Shown piece after piece: positions 29,046 through 36,834 of a stretch of DNA of 64,000 nucleotides. Every line of letters starts with the position of its first letter. Position 1 is the stretch's first letter. Location of the stretch: assembly GCF_002192255.1 (NCBI RefSeq), contig NZ_CP021768.1, positions 390,001-454,000 on the forward strand, read 5' to 3'. This DNA comes from Stenotrophomonas sp. WZN-1. Lineage in GTDB: Bacteria; Pseudomonadota; Gammaproteobacteria; Xanthomonadales; Xanthomonadaceae. Made by a program: the position numbers and the translations under genes. Under the pieces are notes generated by a model, which was not told where the DNA came from, searched no databases, and worked only from the letters and a program-made list of their open reading frames with translations.

Positions 29046-29489
29046 TTACGCCAGCAGCTGCTTGACCAGCTTGGAGACCAGGCCCATGTCGGCCTGGCCA
29101 GCGAGCTTGGGCTTCAGTGCGCCCATCAGCTTGCCCATGTCGGCCGGGCCGGAGGCGCCGGTCTCGGCGATGGCGGCCTGGATGGCGGCCACGATCTCGG
29201 CTTCGCCCATCTTGGCCGGCAGGTAGGCTTCGATGACCACGATCTCGGCGCGCTCGATCTCGGCCAGGTCTTCGCGGTTGGCCGCTTCGTACTGGCTGAC
29301 CGAGTCCTTGCGCTGCTTGACCATCTTGTCGAGCACGGCGATCACCGCGGTGTCATCCAGCTCGATGCGCTCGTCCACTTCACGCTGCTTGATGGCGGCG
29401 TTGATCAGGCGGATCACGCCCAGCTTGTGCTTCTCGCCCGCCTTCATGGCGGCCTTCATGTCTTCGGTGAGCTGCTGCTTCATGCTCAT
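29046..29489 (-). CDS. GatB/YqeY domain-containing protein
   Basis: A 147-aa soluble protein of the YqeY family, resembling the tail domain of GatB amidotransferase. It starts MSMKQQLTEDMKAAMKAGEKHKL and contains YLPAKMGEAEI, typical of the family. It may bind tRNA, but no activity is established. Its place between rpsU and dnaG is conserved in many bacteria. GAGG lies close to the ATG at 29489; 29483 is an alternative. Confidence 0.93.
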   Translation of the reverse strand: MSMKQQLTEDMKAAMKAGEKHKLGVIRLINAAIKQREVDERIELDDTAVIAVLDKMVKQRKDSVSQYEAANREDLAEIERAEIVVIEAYLPAKMGEAEIVAAIQAAIAETGASGPADMGKLMGALKPKLAGQADMGLVSKLVKQLLA

Positions 29490-29542
29490 GAGGAACCTCG
29501 TGGTGGTAGGTGGGGCGGGGCGGATGCCCGAACCCGGAAACG

Positions 29543-29575
29543 CAAAAAGCCGGCAACGCTCGCGCGTGCCGGCTT
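29543..29575 (-). terminator. Terminator after rpsU (minus strand)
   Basis: Read on the minus strand, AGCCGGCA-N11-TGCCGGCTTTTT. It lies between rpsU and yqeY and may partly uncouple the highly expressed ribosomal gene from the rest of the operon. Confidence 0.8.
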
Positions 29576-29621
29576 CGGCTCCATCGCGACGGGCAGGCCG
29601 CCGCAATGAAGATGCGTCCGA

Positions 29622-29837
29622 TCAGTACAGGCGCTGACGCTTGGTGACGTCGCGCGACGAGCGGCGCAGCTGACGCTTCACAGCAGCGGCGGCCTTGCGC
29701 TTGCGCTCCTGGGTCGGCTTTTCGTAGAACTCGCGCTTGCGGGTTTCGGCCAGCACACCGGCCTTTTCGCAAGTGCGCTTGAAGCGGCGAAGAGCAAACT
29801 CGAAGGGCTCGTTCTCGCGGACTTTGACGCTGGGCAT
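29622..29837 (-). CDS. rpsU: 30S ribosomal protein S21
   Basis: A 71-aa basic ribosomal protein that helps start translation on the 30S subunit. The sequence [20 protein letters not shown] and the Arg/Lys-rich tail are characteristic. CGGAG precedes the ATG. It heads the rpsU-yqeY-yihY-dnaG series and diverges from tsaD, an arrangement common in gammaproteobacteria. Confidence 0.98.
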
Positions 29838-29990
29838 GGAATCTCCGGGACACAGTAGAACCGGGTCACGCCCGGCGAGCCGCACATTATAGCGGCGAAA
29901 CGACAAACTGCAAGCGGCTAACCCTGAATACGGGCCGGGGGTTCGAAAGCAGTGAGATCTGCACGTCCCCCGAGGGGGCGGCAGGGGCGT

Positions 29991-29996
29991 CATAAT
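29991..29996 (+). promoter_or_regulatory. -10 element of tsaD, leaderless start likely
   Basis: CATAAT ends seven bases before the tsaD ATG, so the transcript should begin at or near the A of ATG. No clear -35 is seen. Confidence 0.5.
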
Positions 29997-30003
29997 AGCA
30001 GGC

Positions 30004-31029
30004 ATGCGAGTCCTTGGCATCGAATCCTCCTGTGATGAGACCGGCGTGGCGGTGTATGACACCGACCTGGCCGGCAGCGCGGCCCTGCGCGCCCATGCGG
30101 TCTACAGCCAGATCGCCCTGCACGCCGAATACGGTGGTGTGGTGCCCGAGCTGGCCAGCCGCGACCACGTCCGCAAGCTGCTGCCACTGGTACGCCAGAC
30201 CCTGGCCGACGCCGGCCTGGGCGTGGGCGATATCGATGGCGTGGCCTACACCGCCGGGCCTGGCCTGGTCGGCGCGTTGCTGGTCGGCGCGGGCGTGGCC
30301 CGCTCGCTGGCCTGGGCGCTGGAGGTCCCGGCGGTGGGCGTACACCATATGGAAGGCCACCTGCTGGCCCCGCTGATGGAGGACGACCCGCCGGAAGCGC
30401 CGTTCGTGGCATTGCTGGTGTCCGGCGGGCATACCCAGCTTGTGGCGGTGGACGCCATCGGCCAGTACCGCCTGCTGGGCGAGACCCTGGACGACGCGGC
30501 CGGCGAGGCCTTCGACAAGACCGCCAAGCTGATGGGCCTGCCGTATCCGGGCGGCCCGCAGCTGGCCAGGCTGGCCGAGCAGGGCACGCCAGGGGCATAC
30601 CGCTTCGCGCGGCCGATGACCGACCGCCCGGGGTTGGATTTCAGCTTCTCCGGCCTGAAGACCCAGGTCCTGATGGCCTGGCGCGACAGTGACCAGAGCG
30701 AACAGACCCGTGCCGACATCGCCCGTGGCTTTGAAGATGCCGTGGTCGAGACCCTGTCGATCAAATGCGAGCGCGCGCTGGAAGCGGCGGGCACCAACGT
30801 GATCGTGGTGGCCGGCGGCGTCGGTGCCAACAAGCGCCTGCGCGCCCGCCTGCAGCAGATGGCCGAGCGTCTCGGCGGCCGTGCCTGCTTCCCGCGGCCG
30901 GCACTGTGCACCGACAACGGCGCGATGATCGCCTTCGCCGGCGCGCTGCGCCTGCAGGCCGGCCAGCACAGCCCGCCGAAGGTGGATGTGACCCCGCGCT
31001 GGGACATGGCGACCCTGCCGGCGGTCTGA
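30004..31029 (+). CDS. tsaD: tRNA N6-adenosine threonylcarbamoyltransferase TsaD
   Basis: A 341-aa enzyme transferring threonylcarbamoyl to A37 of tRNAs that read ANN codons, acting with TsaB and TsaE. It begins [19 protein letters not shown], and the metal-binding HMEGH (His115, His119) is present, as is the ATP-binding VSGGHTQL. Normal length. It diverges from rpsU. Confidence 0.97.
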
Positions 31030-31033
31030 GCCC

Positions 31034-31056
31034 GTAGCGCCGGGCCACGCCCGGCG
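31034..31056 (+). repeat. SMAG repeat
   Basis: GTAGCGCCGGGCCACGCCC, directly after tsaD. Confidence 0.85.
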
Positions 31057-31062
31057 AACGCA

Positions 31063-31728
31063 TTACGGACGCTCTGCCAACGGCGACGCCGCCAACACCG
31101 TCGTCGCTCGCTCATGGCGCTGCAGCCAGCCCAGCGTATGCGGGCAGCGGGCGTGGATCAGCCGCCCGATCGCGGCCAGGTCAGCGCCGATGTCGCGCTC
31201 GAGGATGGGCTCGTGGTGCGCGATGCGGTTGCGCAGGTGGCGAATGCGTCCGATGTCAGCGTGGATGGCTTTTCTGATGACGCTGGGATGGGCTGAGGGT
31301 GCATGCCGCAGAACTCCGTTGAGTGCGGGTATCCACAGCGTGGCGTCGAAGCGACAGGTGAAAAGCTGCTGCCAGAACACCATCGGCAGCTTGGCGACGA
31401 TTTCGGGTGTATCGGTCGTGCGGCCAGCAACCTGTTCCAGTGCTGCACGTGCGGAAGTACAGGACGAGGTTGGCAGCCTGCGCCGGAAGGCATCATTCCA
31501 CGGCCAACGCGGGCCATGCTGCCGGGCGAGCACGGTAGCAGCGGCGTTGCGGGTGACCACTTCGCACAGATGGACCGGCATCATCAGCGCACTGCACATC
31601 CGCATGTTCCAGAGGTACAGGGATTCGGCTGTGACGTCGGGGCTGCAGGTCGATGCGATTCTCTCGTAAGTAGACAGACGCTCCGCTGACAACGCGCGCC
31701 GCAGTACATCGTATGGAGCCATCGTCAT
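31063..31728 (-). CDS. Abi-like (HEPN-type) protein
   Basis: A 221-aa soluble protein resembling the Abi-like family found singly in many proteobacteria. Family features, in order: LSAERLSTYERI (about residue 13), SLYLWN (about 37), HLCEVVTRNA (about 53), KLPMVFWQQL (about 113), LWIPAL (about 131) and RHLRNRIAHHEPI (163-175). The last holds Arg166-X4-His171, the pattern of HEPN ribonucleases. Abortive-infection or RNA-cutting activity is inferred only from this resemblance. There is no partner antitoxin gene beside it. ATGs at 31728 and 31722 are both possible; neither has a strong ribosome site. Confidence 0.75.
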   Translation of the reverse strand: MTMAPYDVLRRALSAERLSTYERIASTCSPDVTAESLYLWNMRMCSALMMPVHLCEVVTRNAAATVLARQHGPRWPWNDAFRRRLPTSSCTSARAALEQVAGRTTDTPEIVAKLPMVFWQQLFTCRFDATLWIPALNGVLRHAPSAHPSVIRKAIHADIGRIRHLRNRIAHHEPILERDIGADLAAIGRLIHARCPHTLGWLQRHERATTVLAASPLAERP

Positions 31729-31775
31729 GTGCGGTGGTGAAGGAGGAATCGATGTTCGCGAGAGTGGGCGGCGAC

Positions 31776-31990
31776 TACCATCAGGGAACGTCGTTGTCCG
31801 CGCGGCTGATTTTCTGCGTTTGGCCTCGGACGACTACCTGACCTGCCCTGTCGGAATTGGCCTTGACCGGCGATCGGGTCCTTGCCTAATCTGCGTGCCT
31901 GCGCCACCGGGACTCGCGGCTGTTCAACAGCTCCCCCCGGGGACAAACGGTAGTACCAAAGGGCCCCGCTAGCAGGGCCCTTTGTCTTTT
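31776..31990 (+). ncRNA. Candidate structured small RNA with its own terminator
   Basis: About 200 nt between the Abi-like gene and folB. TACCAT (31776-31781) could be a -10. From about 31788 the ends pair in nested steps (TTGTCC with GGACAA, then GGCTG with CAGCT), and an inner rod forms around GACC-N-GGGTC and ATTGGC/GCCTAAT. A GCTG-TTCAA-CAGC hairpin lies near the 3' side. A strong terminator (CAAAGGGCCC/GGGCCCTTTG plus T-rich tail) ends at about 31990. The length and rod shape recall 6S RNA, but I do not recognise the conserved sequence. No convincing protein frame covers it. Confidence 0.4.
31959..31990 (+). terminator. Rho-independent terminator before folB
   Basis: CAAAGGGCCC-N8-GGGCCCTTTG followed by TCTTTT. 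It ends the candidate small RNA and cannot serve a plus-strand protein gene in this gap. Confidence 0.85.
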
Positions 31991-32087
31991 CTGGAGCCGC
32001 GCCCCTGCCGGTCACCCACTGCCCGTTCCGGGCAGGCTCACCGTCGTGCCGTTACCATGACCCCCTGTATTCGGGCTGGTAAGCGCA

Positions 32088-32441
32088 ATGGACAAGGTTT
32101 TCATCGAGGGGCTGACGATCGACGCCCTGATCGGTATCTACGATTGGGAACGACGGATCCGCCAGGACCTGGTGTTCGACCTGGAAATGGGCTTCGACAA
32201 CCGTCGCCCTGCGGCCACCGATGACATCGCCCATACCCTGAACTACAAGGCGGTCAGCAAGCGCCTGGAGCAGTTCGTGCGCGAGTCGGAATTCGGCCTG
32301 GTCGAGACCCTGGCCGAGCGCTGCGCGCAGATCGTGCTGGACGAATTCGACGTGAAGTGGCTGCGCCTGAAGCTGAGCAAGCCGGGTGCGGTGCGCGGCG
32401 CGCGCGCGGTGGGCGTGATCATCGAACGCACGCGGGACTGA
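32088..32441 (+). CDS. folB: Dihydroneopterin aldolase
   Basis: A 117-aa folate-pathway enzyme that splits dihydroneopterin to hydroxymethyl-dihydropterin and glycolaldehyde. The start MDKVFIEGLTIDALIGIYDWER is typical, with the active-site Glu in IYDWE and the conserved YKAVSKRLEQF and LSKPGAVRGARAVGV. Normal length (about 120). It is usually near tsaD in xanthomonads, as here. Confidence 0.95.
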   Translation: MDKVFIEGLTIDALIGIYDWERRIRQDLVFDLEMGFDNRRPAATDDIAHTLNYKAVSKRLEQFVRESEFGLVETLAERCAQIVLDEFDVKWLRLKLSKPGAVRGARAVGVIIERTRD

Positions 32442-32445
32442 CCCG

Positions 32446-32468
32446 GTAGTGCCGGCCGCTGGCCGGCA
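32446..32468 (+). repeat. SMAG repeat
   Basis: GTAGTGCCGGCCGCTGGCC directly after folB. Confidence 0.87.
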
Positions 32469-32503
32469 ACCTCAACATCAATGAAGGAAGAAGGAGACAG
32501 CTG

Positions 32504-33775
32504 ATGGTGGACGCGGTGGTGGCGGTACAGTGGCTGGAAAAGCTGCAGAACACACTGGAACCCTATCCCGGCGCCTACCTGGCGTTGATGATCTCGGCGC
32601 TGCTGATCGCAGCCGGCCTGGCCAACTGGGTAACCAAGCGCATCCTGGTGCGTGGCCTGCGGCGCCTGCTGCAGCGCCTGCCGGGCGCCGAGTCCGGACG
32701 TGGCAGCCATCTGATGCGGGTGATTTCGCGCCTGTCCAACGTGGTGCCCAGCCAGGTGATCGCCTCGGGCATCACCCTCATTCCCGACCTGCCGCCTGGC
32801 CTGGTCAACGTGATCATCAAGCTGTGCATCGTGTGGGCCGTACTGACGGTGTCGATGGCGTTCTCGCATGCGCTGGACGCGGCCAACAGCCTGTACGAAC
32901 GCAAGCCCGATGCGCGCAACAAGCCGATCAAGGGCTACCTGCAGGTGGTCAAGATCGTGGTGTTCGTGGCCGCCGGCCTGTCCATCGTCGCCACTCTGCT
33001 GGGGGTGAAGCTGGGCCCGCTGGTGACCGGCCTGGGCGCGGCCACGGCGGTGCTGATGCTGATCTTCCAGGACACCATCCTGTCGCTGGTGGCCAGTGTG
33101 CAGATCAGTGGCGATGGCCGCGTGCGCATCGGCGACTGGATCGAGATGCCCAGCCAGAACGCCGACGGCGATGTGATCGACATCGCGCTGCACACCATCA
33201 CCGTGCAGAATTTCGACAAGACCATCACCACCATCCCGACCAAGAAGCTGGTGACCGAGTCGTTCAAGAACTGGCGCGGCATGCAGGAGGCCGGTGGCCG
33301 TCGCATCAAGCGCGCGCTGTACCTGGACCAGCACAGCGTGGGCTTCCTGGATGAGGGGGATCTGACCTTCCTCGGCGAGTTCGCGCTGCTGCGTGACTAC
33401 CTGCAGGCCAAAGAGCAGGAACTGGGGCAGTGGAACGGGCGCCTGCGCGAGCAGGGCGTGGCCGAGGTGAACAGCCGCCGGGTGACCAACCTGGGTACCT
33501 TCCGTGCGTATGTGGAACGGTATCTGCGCAGCCACCCGGGCATCCATACCGACATGACCCTGCTGGTACGGCAGCTGCAGCCGACCACCGAGGGCCTGCC
33601 GCTGGAGCTGTACTGCTTCACCCGCAGCACCGCCTGGGGCGAGTACGAGGCAGTCCAGTCGGACATCTTCGACCACCTGCTGGCGATCCTGCCGGCCTTC
33701 GGCCTGCGGGTGTTCCAGGCCTCCAGCGACGCCATGTTGATGGCCGGGCAGCGCCAGTTGGCCGGCTCGGAGTAA
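32504..33775 (+). CDS. MscS family mechanosensitive ion channel (YbdG-like)
   Basis: A 423-aa membrane channel that opens under membrane tension to release solutes. Four to five helices occupy about residues 20-190, and the pore-lining helix and beta domain follow (GLGAATAVLMLIFQDTILSLVASVQ, then RIGDWIEMPSQNADGDVIDI, with the typical VxxI pattern). The large C-terminal domain and the TKKLVTESFKNWRGM segment match the YbdG (low-conductance) branch rather than small MscS. GAAGGAG precedes the ATG. Confidence 0.92.
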   Translation: MVDAVVAVQWLEKLQNTLEPYPGAYLALMISALLIAAGLANWVTKRILVRGLRRLLQRLPGAESGRGSHLMRVISRLSNVVPSQVIASGITLIPDLPPGLVNVIIKLCIVWAVLTVSMAFSHALDAANSLYERKPDARNKPIKGYLQVVKIVVFVAAGLSIVATLLGVKLGPLVTGLGAATAVLMLIFQDTILSLVASVQISGDGRVRIGDWIEMPSQNADGDVIDIALHTITVQNFDKTITTIPTKKLVTESFKNWRGMQEAGGRRIKRALYLDQHSVGFLDEGDLTFLGEFALLRDYLQAKEQELGQWNGRLREQGVAEVNSRRVTNLGTFRAYVERYLRSHPGIHTDMTLLVRQLQPTTEGLPLELYCFTRSTAWGEYEAVQSDIFDHLLAILPAFGLRVFQASSDAMLMAGQRQLAGSE

Positions 33776-33840
33776 GCTGCGATGCCTCCGGCAGGGCCAT
33801 ACGGACCCCGCTGGTGGCTGAAACTGAATGACGAAACCTC

Positions 33841-33868
33841 TCGCCAAACGGCTCGGGATCGCTAGAAT
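33841..33868 (+). promoter_or_regulatory. Promoter of the GH3 glycosidase gene
   Basis: TCGCCA (33841) and TAGAAT (33863) spaced 16 bp, about 35 nt before the start codon. Confidence 0.55.
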
Positions 33869-33876
33869 GCCGGGCT

Positions 33877-33890
33877 TGTAAACGTTTTCA
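33877..33890 (+). promoter_or_regulatory. LacI-family-like operator
   Basis: TGTAAACGTTTTCA, a near palindrome centred on ACGT, matches the general form of LacI/CytR-family operators. It starts eight bases after the -10, over the expected transcription start, so a bound repressor would block the GH3 gene. No LacI-type gene is in the window. Confidence 0.5.
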
Positions 33891-33903
33891 TCAAGGACTG
33901 CTG

Positions 33904-36078
33904 GTGGCCTCCGATCGCATCGAATCCCTCATTGCCCAGATGACCGTCGAGGAAAAGGTCGGCCAGCTGGGTGTCTTCGCGGACATGGTCCGCCCGTTCG
34001 CCCCGGACGTGAACCCGGAAGCCAACGTGCGCAATGCCGACCAGGTGCTGCAGCAGGTGCGCGAAGGCAAGGTCGGCTCGCTGTTCAATGGCGTGGGCGC
34101 CGAGCTGGGCCGCCGCATCCAGCAGGTCGCCACCGAAGAGAGCCGCCTGGGCATTCCGGTGATCCTGGCCGCCGACGTCATCCACGGCATGCGTACCGTG
34201 TTCCCGATCCCGCTGGGCGAGGCCGCCAGCTTCGAGCCGGAGCTGGCCGAGCGCACCGCGCGCGCTACCGCCATCGAAGCGACGGCCGCTGGCCTGCACT
34301 GGACCTATGCGCCGGCCGTGGACATCGCCCGCGACCAGCGCTGGGGCCGTGGCGCCGAAGGTGCCGGTGAGGACGTGGTGCTGGGGTGTGCGTTCGCCGC
34401 CGCCCGCGTGCGTGGCTTCCAGGGCAGTGACCTGCGCGCCGCCGATTCGCTGCTGGCCACGCCGAAGCACTTCGCCGCCTACGGCGCGGTGATGGCGGGC
34501 ATGGAATACAACATGGTGGACATCTCGCCGCAGACCCTGCGCGACGTCCACCTGCCGCCGTTCAAGGCGGCCTTCGATGCGGGCGCGATCACCGTGATGT
34601 CCTCGTTCAACGACATCAATGGTGTGCCGGCCAGCGCCAATGCCGAGCTGCTGACCGACATCCTGCGCGGTGAGTGGAAGTTCCCGGGCGTGGTGATCTC
34701 CGACTACACCGCCGACATGGAACTGGTCGCGCACGGCTATGCCGCCGATGACCGTGATGCCACTGCCAAGGCGTTCACCGCCGGCCTGGACCTGAGCATG
34801 CAGAGCGGCTTCTATGCCGAGCACCTGCCGGGCCTGGTCGAGAGCGGCGACGTGCCGATGGCGGTGCTGGATGAAGGCGTGCGCCGCATCCTGTGGCTGA
34901 AGGAAACCATCGGCCTGTTCGACGACCCGTACCGTTCGCTGGACCCGGCGCGCGAAGCGGATACTTCGCACAACGGCGCACATGACGCGCTGTCGCGCGA
35001 TGCCGCGCGCCGTTCGATCGTGCTGCTGAACAACCGTGACAACGTGCTGCCGCTGCAGAAGACCGGGCAGAAGATCGCGCTGATCGGCCCGTTCGTGCAG
35101 GACCGCGAGAACATCGAAGGCTGCTGGACGCTGTTCGGTGACAAGCAGCGCTACGTGGACCTGGAAACCGGCGTGCGTGCCGCCATCGGCGATGAAGCGC
35201 TGCTGGAGATCGTGCCGGGTTGCGATCTGGAAGCCGCGATTCCGGGCGGCACCGAAGCGGCCGTGGCCGCCGCGCTGCGCGCCGACGTGGTGGTGCTGGC
35301 GCTGGGCGAACCGCAGCGCTACAGCGGTGAAGCGCAGTCGCGCGTGGAGATCACCCTGCCGCCGGCACAGCAGGCGCTGGCCGAGGCCGTGGCGATGACC
35401 GGCAAGCCGCTGGTGGTGCTGCTGCGCAATGGCCGTGCACTGGCCCTGCAGGGCGCGGTGCGCAATGCACAGGCCGTGGCGGTGACCTGGTACCTGGGCA
35501 CGCAGACCGGCCATGCCGTGGCCGACGTGCTGTTTGGTGACTACAGTCCGTCCGGCCGCCTGCCGGTCAGCTTCCCGCAGGTGTCCGGCCAGCAGCCGTA
35601 CTTCTACAACCACCCGCGCACCGGCCGCCCGGAACTGCCGACGATGTCGGAGTTCAAGGCCCGCTGGCGCGAGATTCCGAACGAGCCGCTGTATCCGTTC
35701 GGGCATGGCATCGGCTACACCACCTTCGCTTACGGCGTGCCGCAGCTGAGTGCAGCCCAGCTTGGCTGGGACGACACCCTGACCATCACCACCGCGCTGA
35801 CCAACAGCGGCGACGTGGCCGGCGAGGAAGTGGTGCAGCTGTACATCCACGACCGCGTGGCCAGCCGCGTGCGTCCGGTGCGCGAGCTGAAGGACTTCCG
35901 CAAGGTGGCGCTGCAGCCGGGCGAGTCCACCGAGGTGGTGTTCACCCTGACCCGCGAGCAGCTGGCGTTCACCGGCCGCGACGGCGTGCTGCGTGCCGAG
36001 CCGGGCCAGTTCGACCTGTGGGTCTGCGCGTCCTCGGCCGCCGGTGAGGCGGTGCAGTTCGAGCTGCTGAAGGCCTGA
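33904..36078 (+). CDS. Glycoside hydrolase family 3 beta-glucosidase (BglX-like)
   Basis: A 724-aa GH3 enzyme that releases terminal beta-linked sugars. The catalytic nucleophile is Asp267 in VVISDYTAD; other family parts are PIPLGEAASFE, WGRGAEGAGED and TPKHFAAYG. The C-terminal domain and fibronectin-III-like domain (VAGEEVVQLYI, LKDFRKVALQPGE) follow. BglX of E. coli has a signal peptide, but this protein starts directly with the catalytic domain (a GTG start after AAGGA), so it is probably cytoplasmic. An operator-like palindrome in front suggests sugar-responsive control. Confidence 0.92.
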   Translation: MASDRIESLIAQMTVEEKVGQLGVFADMVRPFAPDVNPEANVRNADQVLQQVREGKVGSLFNGVGAELGRRIQQVATEESRLGIPVILAADVIHGMRTVFPIPLGEAASFEPELAERTARATAIEATAAGLHWTYAPAVDIARDQRWGRGAEGAGEDVVLGCAFAAARVRGFQGSDLRAADSLLATPKHFAAYGAVMAGMEYNMVDISPQTLRDVHLPPFKAAFDAGAITVMSSFNDINGVPASANAELLTDILRGEWKFPGVVISDYTADMELVAHGYAADDRDATAKAFTAGLDLSMQSGFYAEHLPGLVESGDVPMAVLDEGVRRILWLKETIGLFDDPYRSLDPAREADTSHNGAHDALSRDAARRSIVLLNNRDNVLPLQKTGQKIALIGPFVQDRENIEGCWTLFGDKQRYVDLETGVRAAIGDEALLEIVPGCDLEAAIPGGTEAAVAAALRADVVVLALGEPQRYSGEAQSRVEITLPPAQQALAEAVAMTGKPLVVLLRNGRALALQGAVRNAQAVAVTWYLGTQTGHAVADVLFGDYSPSGRLPVSFPQVSGQQPYFYNHPRTGRPELPTMSEFKARWREIPNEPLYPFGHGIGYTTFAYGVPQLSAAQLGWDDTLTITTALTNSGDVAGEEVVQLYIHDRVASRVRPVRELKDFRKVALQPGESTEVVFTLTREQLAFTGRDGVLRAEPGQFDLWVCASSAAGEAVQFELLKA

Positions 36079-36083
36079 TCGAG

Positions 36084-36150
36084 AAAAAGGGGACGGAGGG
36101 GATTAAGTCGTTTGTGCCACTAACGACTTAATCCCCTCCGTCCCCTTTTT
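36084..36150. repeat. 29-bp perfect inverted repeat (GGGGACGGAGGGG hairpin)
   Basis: A 29-nt arm beginning AAAAAGGGGACGGAGGGG and its exact reverse complement flank a 9-nt loop (TGTGCCACT). The right arm ends in a T-run on the plus strand, and the mirrored A-run gives one on the minus strand, so it can end transcription both ways. It sits six bases past the GH3 stop codon. Confidence 0.9.
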
Positions 36151-36151
36151 T

Positions 36152-36179
36152 GTTGTCCTCACTGGCACGGCGCTACCAT
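36152..36179 (+). promoter_or_regulatory. Candidate promoter of the lipoprotein gene
   Basis: TTGTCC followed after about 15 bp by TACCAT (36174-36179), about 30 nt before the ATG at 36210. Confidence 0.4.
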
Positions 36180-36209
36180 CGGTGTTCTTGAACCGATGGA
36201 TGCCCGCGC

Positions 36210-36764
36210 ATGCGCACGATCGCTGTGTTGATTCCCGCCCTGTTGCTGGCGGCCTGTTCGCAGCCGGCACCGCCGGCCGAGCCTGCGGTGGATGCACCGC
36301 CACCGATGGAAGCCAGTGCTGCGGCGACGCCTGCGGCTGAACCCGCGATGCCTGCGGCTGAACCCGCTGCAGCTGCACCGGCTACCCCTGCAGCGGACGC
36401 GCCTGCTGAAGATGCACGTGCGCGCATCGAGAGCGTGCTCGGTGATGCTGCGCAGTATGAAAAGGTCTTCAACGCGTTCAAGACCGCCGTGGTCGGCGGT
36501 GATCGCGCTGCGGTGGTGGAAGAGGTGCGCTTCCCGCTGAATATCGCCGGCGGAAAGAAGATCACCGGCCCCGGTGAGTTCCAGCGCAACTACGAGAAGA
36601 TCATCACCCCTGCGGTGGTCAAGGCGGTGTCCGGGCAGGACTTCGGCAAGGTGTTCGTCAACCAGCAGGGCGTGATGATCGGTGACGGGCAGGTGTGGTT
36701 GAACGGGCAGTGCCTGGACAAGACCTGTGCGCAGACCGAAGTGAAGGTCATCACCATCCAATGA
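36210..36764 (+). CDS. Hypothetical lipoprotein with Ala/Pro-rich linker
   Basis: A 184-aa protein with a lipobox LLAACSQ (Cys16), a low-complexity Ala/Pro/Glu linker (residues 17-70, with PAAEPA repeats), and a compact C-terminal domain of about 110 residues. That domain contains ARIESVLGDAAQYEKVFNAF and GPGEFQRNYEKIITP, and ends with a Cys pair (QCLDKTCAQ) that could form a disulfide. No family is recognised; similar domains are annotated only as hypothetical exported proteins. The linker would let the domain reach away from the membrane. Confidence 0.85.
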   Translation: MRTIAVLIPALLLAACSQPAPPAEPAVDAPPPMEASAAATPAAEPAMPAAEPAAAAPATPAADAPAEDARARIESVLGDAAQYEKVFNAFKTAVVGGDRAAVVEEVRFPLNIAGGKKITGPGEFQRNYEKIITPAVVKAVSGQDFGKVFVNQQGVMIGDGQVWLNGQCLDKTCAQTEVKVITIQ

Positions 36765-36770
36765 ACGCAG

Positions 36771-36795
36771 ACGGCCCCGCGTGCGGGGCCGTTGC
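36771..36795 (+). terminator. Hairpin after the lipoprotein gene
   Basis: ACGGCCCCGC-GT-GCGGGGCCGT; a strong stem but without a T-run, so a weak terminator at best. Confidence 0.5.
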
Positions 36796-36804
36796 GGAGA
36801 AGTG

Positions 36805-36827
36805 TGCCGGCCAGCGGCCGGCACTAC
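36805..36827 (-). repeat. SMAG repeat
   Basis: TGCCGGCCAGCGGCCGGCA followed by CTAC, between convergent genes. Confidence 0.87.
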
Positions 36828-36834
36828 CGTGGCA

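Noticed and set aside
31776..31990. Identification of the candidate RNA as 6S, SRP, tmRNA or RNase P RNA
   Set aside because: None of the conserved sequence blocks of SRP, tmRNA or RNase P RNA is present, and the 6S resemblance is only in size and general shape, so no name is assigned.
33904..36078. GH3 gene as NagZ (wall-recycling glucosaminidase)
   Set aside because: NagZ is about 340 aa with a KHFPGHG motif; this protein is 724 aa with BglX-type extra domains.
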